This document shows positions 60,855 to 64,000 of a stretch of DNA of 64,000 nucleotides, in pieces. The stretch covers positions 124,001-188,000 of the forward strand of contig NZ_JAVRHV010000003.1 in assembly GCF_031846385.1 (NCBI RefSeq), read 5' to 3'. This stretch comes from Urechidicola vernalis (lineage in GTDB: Bacteria > Bacteroidota > Bacteroidia > Flavobacteriales > Flavobacteriaceae). A program made the translations under genes and the position numbers. The notes beneath the pieces are model-generated. The model was not told where the DNA came from, searched no databases, and saw only the letters and a list, made by a program, of their open reading frames with translations. Each line of letters begins with the position of its first letter. The first letter of the stretch is position 1.

Positions 60855-62309
60855 CTATAATTTTTTTCTTAACCTAGCAACAGGTATATCTAGTTGTTCT
60901 CTGTATTTTGCTATAGTTCTTCTAGCAATTGGATATCCTTTTTCTTTTAAAATTTCTGATAACCTGTCGTCAGTAAAAGGTTTTTTCTTGTTTTCTTCGG
61001 CTACTACAGTTTCAAGGATTTTTTTGATTTCTCTTGTGGACACATCTTCCCCTTGGTCGTTTTTCATTGATTCAGAAAAGAATTCTTTAATGAGTTTTGT
61101 GCCATATGGAGTGGTAACATATTTGCTATTTGCAACACGTGATACCGTAGAAATATCCATATTAATTTTTTCTGCAATATCTTTTAAAATCATCGGCTTT
61201 AACTTACGTTCATCACCGGTTAAAAAGAATTCTTCTTGATAATGCATAATAGCATTCATTGTAACCAATAGTGTTTGTTGTCGTTGCTTAATGGCATCAA
61301 TAAACCATTTGGCGGCATCTAATTTTTGCTTTATAAATAGCACTGCATCCTTTTGAGATTTTGTTTTTGTTTTTGAATCTTTATAGCCCTTTAACATGTT
61401 ATTATATTCTGCAGAAACATGTAACTCAGGAGCATTTCTATTATTTAATGTTAACTCTAAGACGCCATCAATAATCTTAATCGTAAAATCTGGTACAATT
61501 TGCTCTGCAATTTTATTGTTCCCAACAAACGACCCTCCTGGTTTAGGATTTAGTTTTTCAATTTCGGCTATAACATTTTTCAGAGCATCTTCAGAACAAC
61601 CGAATTTTTGAAATATTTTGTTGTAATGTTTTTTCGCAAATGCTTCAAAAGATTTATCAATAATGTCAATTGCTAAGGTTCTTACAGGGGTTTCTTGTTT
61701 TCGTTTTAACTGAATCAATAAACAATCTTGAAGGTTTTGTGCTCCAACTCCTGCAGGGTCTAATTCTTGAACAATTTTCAGTGTTTTTAGAACGTGTTCC
61801 TTAGTTGTGAAAATATTTTGAGTAAAGGCGAGATCATCAATCAAGTCATCTATTTCTCTTCTAATGTATCCACTCTCATCAATACTTCCTATTAAAAATA
61901 CAGCTATAGATTCTTCTTGTTCAGAAAGGCTATACGTATTTAATTGACTTAGTAGATGTTGATTAAAAGTTGTTCCACTAGCATATGGAACCTGTTTGTC
62001 TTCATCATCAGCAGAGTAATTGTTTGTTTGTGTTTTATACGATGGTATTTCATCGTCACTTAAATACTCATCAATATTAATGTCTTCGGTATCTATTGAT
62101 TCTGAATCTGTATCATTAAAATCATCTTCATTTTGATCGTCGAATGAATCGCTATCCTCCTTGCCTTTTTCAAGGGCAGGGTTCTCCTCAATTTCCTGTT
62201 TCATTCGCTGTTCAAACGCTTGTGTAGGTAACTGAATCAATTTCATTAACTGAATCTGCTGAGGCGATAGTTTTTGCGAAAGTTTATATTGTAGAAACTG
62301 TTTTAACAT
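60855..62309 (-). CDS. rpoN: RNA polymerase sigma-54 factor
   Basis: 484 residues. The N-terminal Gln/Leu-rich activator region (SPQQIQLMKLIQLPTQAFEQRMKQEIEENPAL), an acidic linker (about 45-105), the core-binding domain, the helix-turn-helix, and the C-terminal RpoN box ARRTIAKYREQL. It directs transcription from -24/-12 promoters with enhancer-binding activators. It is probably co-transcribed with asnS upstream unless the hairpin at 62326 ends that message. Confidence 0.97.
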   Translation of the reverse strand: MLKQFLQYKLSQKLSPQQIQLMKLIQLPTQAFEQRMKQEIEENPALEKGKEDSDSFDDQNEDDFNDTDSESIDTEDINIDEYLSDDEIPSYKTQTNNYSADDEDKQVPYASGTTFNQHLLSQLNTYSLSEQEESIAVFLIGSIDESGYIRREIDDLIDDLAFTQNIFTTKEHVLKTLKIVQELDPAGVGAQNLQDCLLIQLKRKQETPVRTLAIDIIDKSFEAFAKKHYNKIFQKFGCSEDALKNVIAEIEKLNPKPGGSFVGNNKIAEQIVPDFTIKIIDGVLELTLNNRNAPELHVSAEYNNMLKGYKDSKTKTKSQKDAVLFIKQKLDAAKWFIDAIKQRQQTLLVTMNAIMHYQEEFFLTGDERKLKPMILKDIAEKINMDISTVSRVANSKYVTTPYGTKLIKEFFSESMKNDQGEDVSTREIKKILETVVAEENKKKPFTDDRLSEILKEKGYPIARRTIAKYREQLDIPVARLRKKL

Positions 62310-62325
62310 AAAGTAAATCTACAAA

Positions 62326-62355
62326 AAAAGATACACTTTTGGGTGTATCTTTTTA
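62326..62355 (-). terminator. terminator after asnS
   Basis: AAAAAGATACAC / GTGTATCTTTTT on the minus strand with a 6-base loop and T run, immediately downstream of the asnS stop and before rpoN. Confidence 0.88.
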
Positions 62356-62358
62356 CTC

Positions 62359-63786
62359 TTAAAACTCTGCGTTTTGCGGTGTTCTTGGGAAAGGAATAAC
62401 ATCTCTAATATTACCCATACCGGTAACGAATTGCACAAGTCGTTCAAATCCGAGACCAAAACCACTATGCACGGCAGTTCCGAATTTTCTAGTATCTAAA
62501 TACCACCATAATTCTTCTTCTTCAATTCCTAATACTTCCATTTTGTTTTTTAAAACATCTAAACGCTCCTCACGTTGTGCTCCTCCAACTATTTCTCCTA
62601 TACCCGGGAATAACACATCCATTGCACGTACGGTTTTACCATCATCATTTAATCGCATATAAAATGCTTTAATGTTCGCTGGGTAATCAAATAAAATTAC
62701 CGGGCATTTAAAGTGCTTTTCAACCAAATAGCGTTCGTGCTCACTTTGTAAATCTACACCCCATTCGTTTACTGGAAATTGAAATTTCTTTTTCTTATTT
62801 GGTTTCGAATTTCTTAAAATATCAATTGCTTCGGTATAACTAACACGTTTAAAGTTGTTGTCTGAAACAAATTTTAATTTTTCAATTAATGACATTTCGC
62901 TTCTCTGATTCGCAGGTTTAGATTTTTCTTCTTGTAATAATCTATTTTCTAAAAAGGCTAAATCATCTTTACAAGTGCTCAAAACATCCTTTATAACGGA
63001 CTTAATGAAATCTTCTGCCAAATCCATATTCATGTCTAAATCATGAAAAGCCATCTCTGGTTCAATCATCCAAAATTCAGCCAAATGTCTTGTTGTATTA
63101 GAGTTTTCTGCTCTAAATGTTGGGCCAAATGTATAAACTTTTCCTAAGGCCATCGCGTAAGTTTCAGCTTCTAACTGACCTGAAACGGTTAAGTTAGTTT
63201 CTTTACCGAAGAAATCTTGAGAATAATCTATGTTGCCATTTTCGTCGGTAGGAGCTTTATTTGCTTCAAAGTTTGTTACTTTAAACATTTCTCCTGCCCC
63301 TTCAGCATCAGATCCCGTAATAATAGGTGCATGAAAATTGTAAAAACCATTTTCTGTAAAGTATTTATGAACCGCATAAGAAAGTGCAGACCGTAAACGC
63401 ATTACAGCACTAAACGTATTTGTTCTAATTCTTAAATGTGCATTTTCTCTGAGATATTCTAGCGAATGTCTTTTCGGTTGAATAGGATACTCTTCTGGAT
63501 TAGAATCACCTAAAACTTCAATATTGGCAACTTGAATCTCTACTTTTTGTCCTTTTCCTTGACTTTCAACCAATGTTCCTGTAACGGCAATTGCTGCTCC
63601 AGTATTGATTCTTTTTAATAAAGATTCATCTGTATTTTCAAAATCAAGTACGCACTGAATATTATTAATTGTAGAACCGTCATTCAACGCAATAAATCTA
63701 TTACTTCTAAAAGTTCTAACCCATCCTTTAATCGTTACATCTTGTAACAACTTATCTGATCTTAATAATTCAGCAATCGTGCTCAT
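62359..63786 (-). CDS. asnS: asparagine--tRNA ligase
   Basis: 475 residues. An N-terminal OB anticodon-binding domain (about 1-105, VTIKGWVRTFRSNRF) and a class II catalytic core (AVMRLRSALSYAVHKYFTENGF as motif 1 region, TFGPTFRAENSNTTRHLAEFWMIEPEMAF as motif 2, GFGLGFERLVQFVTGMGNIRDVIPFPR as motif 3). It charges tRNA-Asn directly. Confidence 0.97.
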   Translation of the reverse strand: MSTIAELLRSDKLLQDVTIKGWVRTFRSNRFIALNDGSTINNIQCVLDFENTDESLLKRINTGAAIAVTGTLVESQGKGQKVEIQVANIEVLGDSNPEEYPIQPKRHSLEYLRENAHLRIRTNTFSAVMRLRSALSYAVHKYFTENGFYNFHAPIITGSDAEGAGEMFKVTNFEANKAPTDENGNIDYSQDFFGKETNLTVSGQLEAETYAMALGKVYTFGPTFRAENSNTTRHLAEFWMIEPEMAFHDLDMNMDLAEDFIKSVIKDVLSTCKDDLAFLENRLLQEEKSKPANQRSEMSLIEKLKFVSDNNFKRVSYTEAIDILRNSKPNKKKKFQFPVNEWGVDLQSEHERYLVEKHFKCPVILFDYPANIKAFYMRLNDDGKTVRAMDVLFPGIGEIVGGAQREERLDVLKNKMEVLGIEEEELWWYLDTRKFGTAVHSGFGLGFERLVQFVTGMGNIRDVIPFPRTPQNAEF

Positions 63787-63868
63787 AATCGTCTATTAAA
63801 AATTAAGGTGCAAAGATACTGAATGTATTGCTTTAGAAAAAGATTGATCTATTAAAAAATAGAGAATC
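63787..63868. other. short intergenic region upstream of asnS
   Basis: 82 bases between the exporter gene (minus strand) and the asnS start. It is AT-rich and contains no feature I can support apart from being the probable asnS promoter region. Confidence 0.5.
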
Positions 63869-64000
63869 TTATTTGTCATCATCATCAAGATTCTCAATAG
63901 GCAACACGGGTAATGTTGGTTCTTTCAACGTTTTTTTATTGGCTATTGTTGATTCTAAAGACAATAACATTGACGGTAATAATAATAGGTTAGAAGACAT
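63869..64000 (-). CDS. C-terminus of an MMPL/RND-type exporter, cut by the window edge
   Basis: 43 residues reaching the right edge. They begin SSNLLLLPSMLLSLESTIANKK, a membrane-segment end followed by a short polar tail (PIENLDDDDK). This matches the C-terminal end of the predicted RND-superfamily (MMPL) exporters of Flavobacteriaceae, judged from memory of the family ending. The rest of the gene lies beyond position 64000. Confidence 0.55.
   Translation of the reverse strand: MSSNLLLLPSMLLSLESTIANKKTLKEPTLPVLPIENLDDDDK

Noticed and set aside
1..64000. CRISPR arrays, prophage, insertion sequences or rRNA operons
   Set aside because: No regularly spaced repeats, transposase, integrase, phage structural gene or rRNA sequence was found; the only repeats are the short dispersed palindromes and operator repeats.

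Overview
The window is AT-rich, densely coded chromosomal DNA from a member of the Bacteroidota, most likely a marine Flavobacteriaceae. The evidence is the Bacteroidota-type promoters (-7 box TAnnTTTG with TTG about 19-21 nt upstream), GLPGLI-family proteins, carboxypeptidase-regulatory-domain outer-membrane barrels, a 7TM AraC regulator, a split methionine synthase, a PID-CTERM-like small protein and a PorT-like protein. I see no phage, transposase, CRISPR array or plasmid gene. The only mobile-looking material is a small dispersed palindromic repeat.

Layout. 0-8 kb: end of a membrane pyrophosphatase, a secreted metallopeptidase-like protein, an AraC-type regulator, a deoxynucleoside kinase and a two-component system with a small secreted protein. 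8-12.6 kb: the divergent operon of two GLPGLI proteins and an outer-membrane barrel. 12.7-31 kb: a large sulfur, methionine and one-carbon region (metK, metY, metX, metZ, an Rrf2 regulator, cysH, a sulfite reductase fused to a HEPN-like domain, a siroheme-synthesis enzyme, a ferredoxin reductase, a ferredoxin, split metH with an ABM-domain gene between the halves, metF, trxA). 31-39 kb: DUF58 protein, tRNA-Asp, a secreted EEP hydrolase, a TonB-receptor-like protein, an orphan, an M14 peptidase and RecX. 39.5-46.3 kb: a tetR-tolC-acrA-acrB-like efflux operon. 46.3-51.4 kb: polyprenyl synthase, a tRNA with CAT anticodon, a PID-CTERM-like protein, riboflavin synthase, pdxA, yceD, rpmF. 51.5-57 kb: fabH-accB-accC, an Lrp-type regulator, a zinc peptidase, asparaginase, tRNA-Ser. 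57-64 kb: an ExbB/ExbD/ExbD energiser cluster with a PorT-like barrel, a PAP2-like membrane protein, rpoN, asnS and the tail of an MMPL/RND-type exporter.

How it works together. Sulfate-derived sulfur is reduced by CysH and by the siroheme sulfite reductase, which the neighbouring ferredoxin reductase and ferredoxin probably feed with electrons. Sulfide is then joined to O-acylhomoserine (MetX, MetY/MetZ), methylated by the split MetH using MetF-supplied methyl-THF, and activated by MetK. ATP sulfurylase (cysDN) is not in the window.

The most interesting content is regulatory. Four different control devices lie within about 6.5 kb of the sulfur region. They are a SAM-II-like pseudoknot before metK; a Met/Cys-codon leader peptide with a perfect terminator and a matching antiterminator before metY, followed by a second Met-rich mini-ORF and a hairpin; a SAM-I riboswitch before metX; and a shared inverted-repeat site (CCTA-N9-TAGGGTAAT) at the metY and cysH promoters, next to an Rrf2 regulator gene. 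Two further operator candidates are three 10-bp direct repeats between the two-component system and the GLPGLI operon, and a 12-bp perfect palindrome over the tetR promoter.
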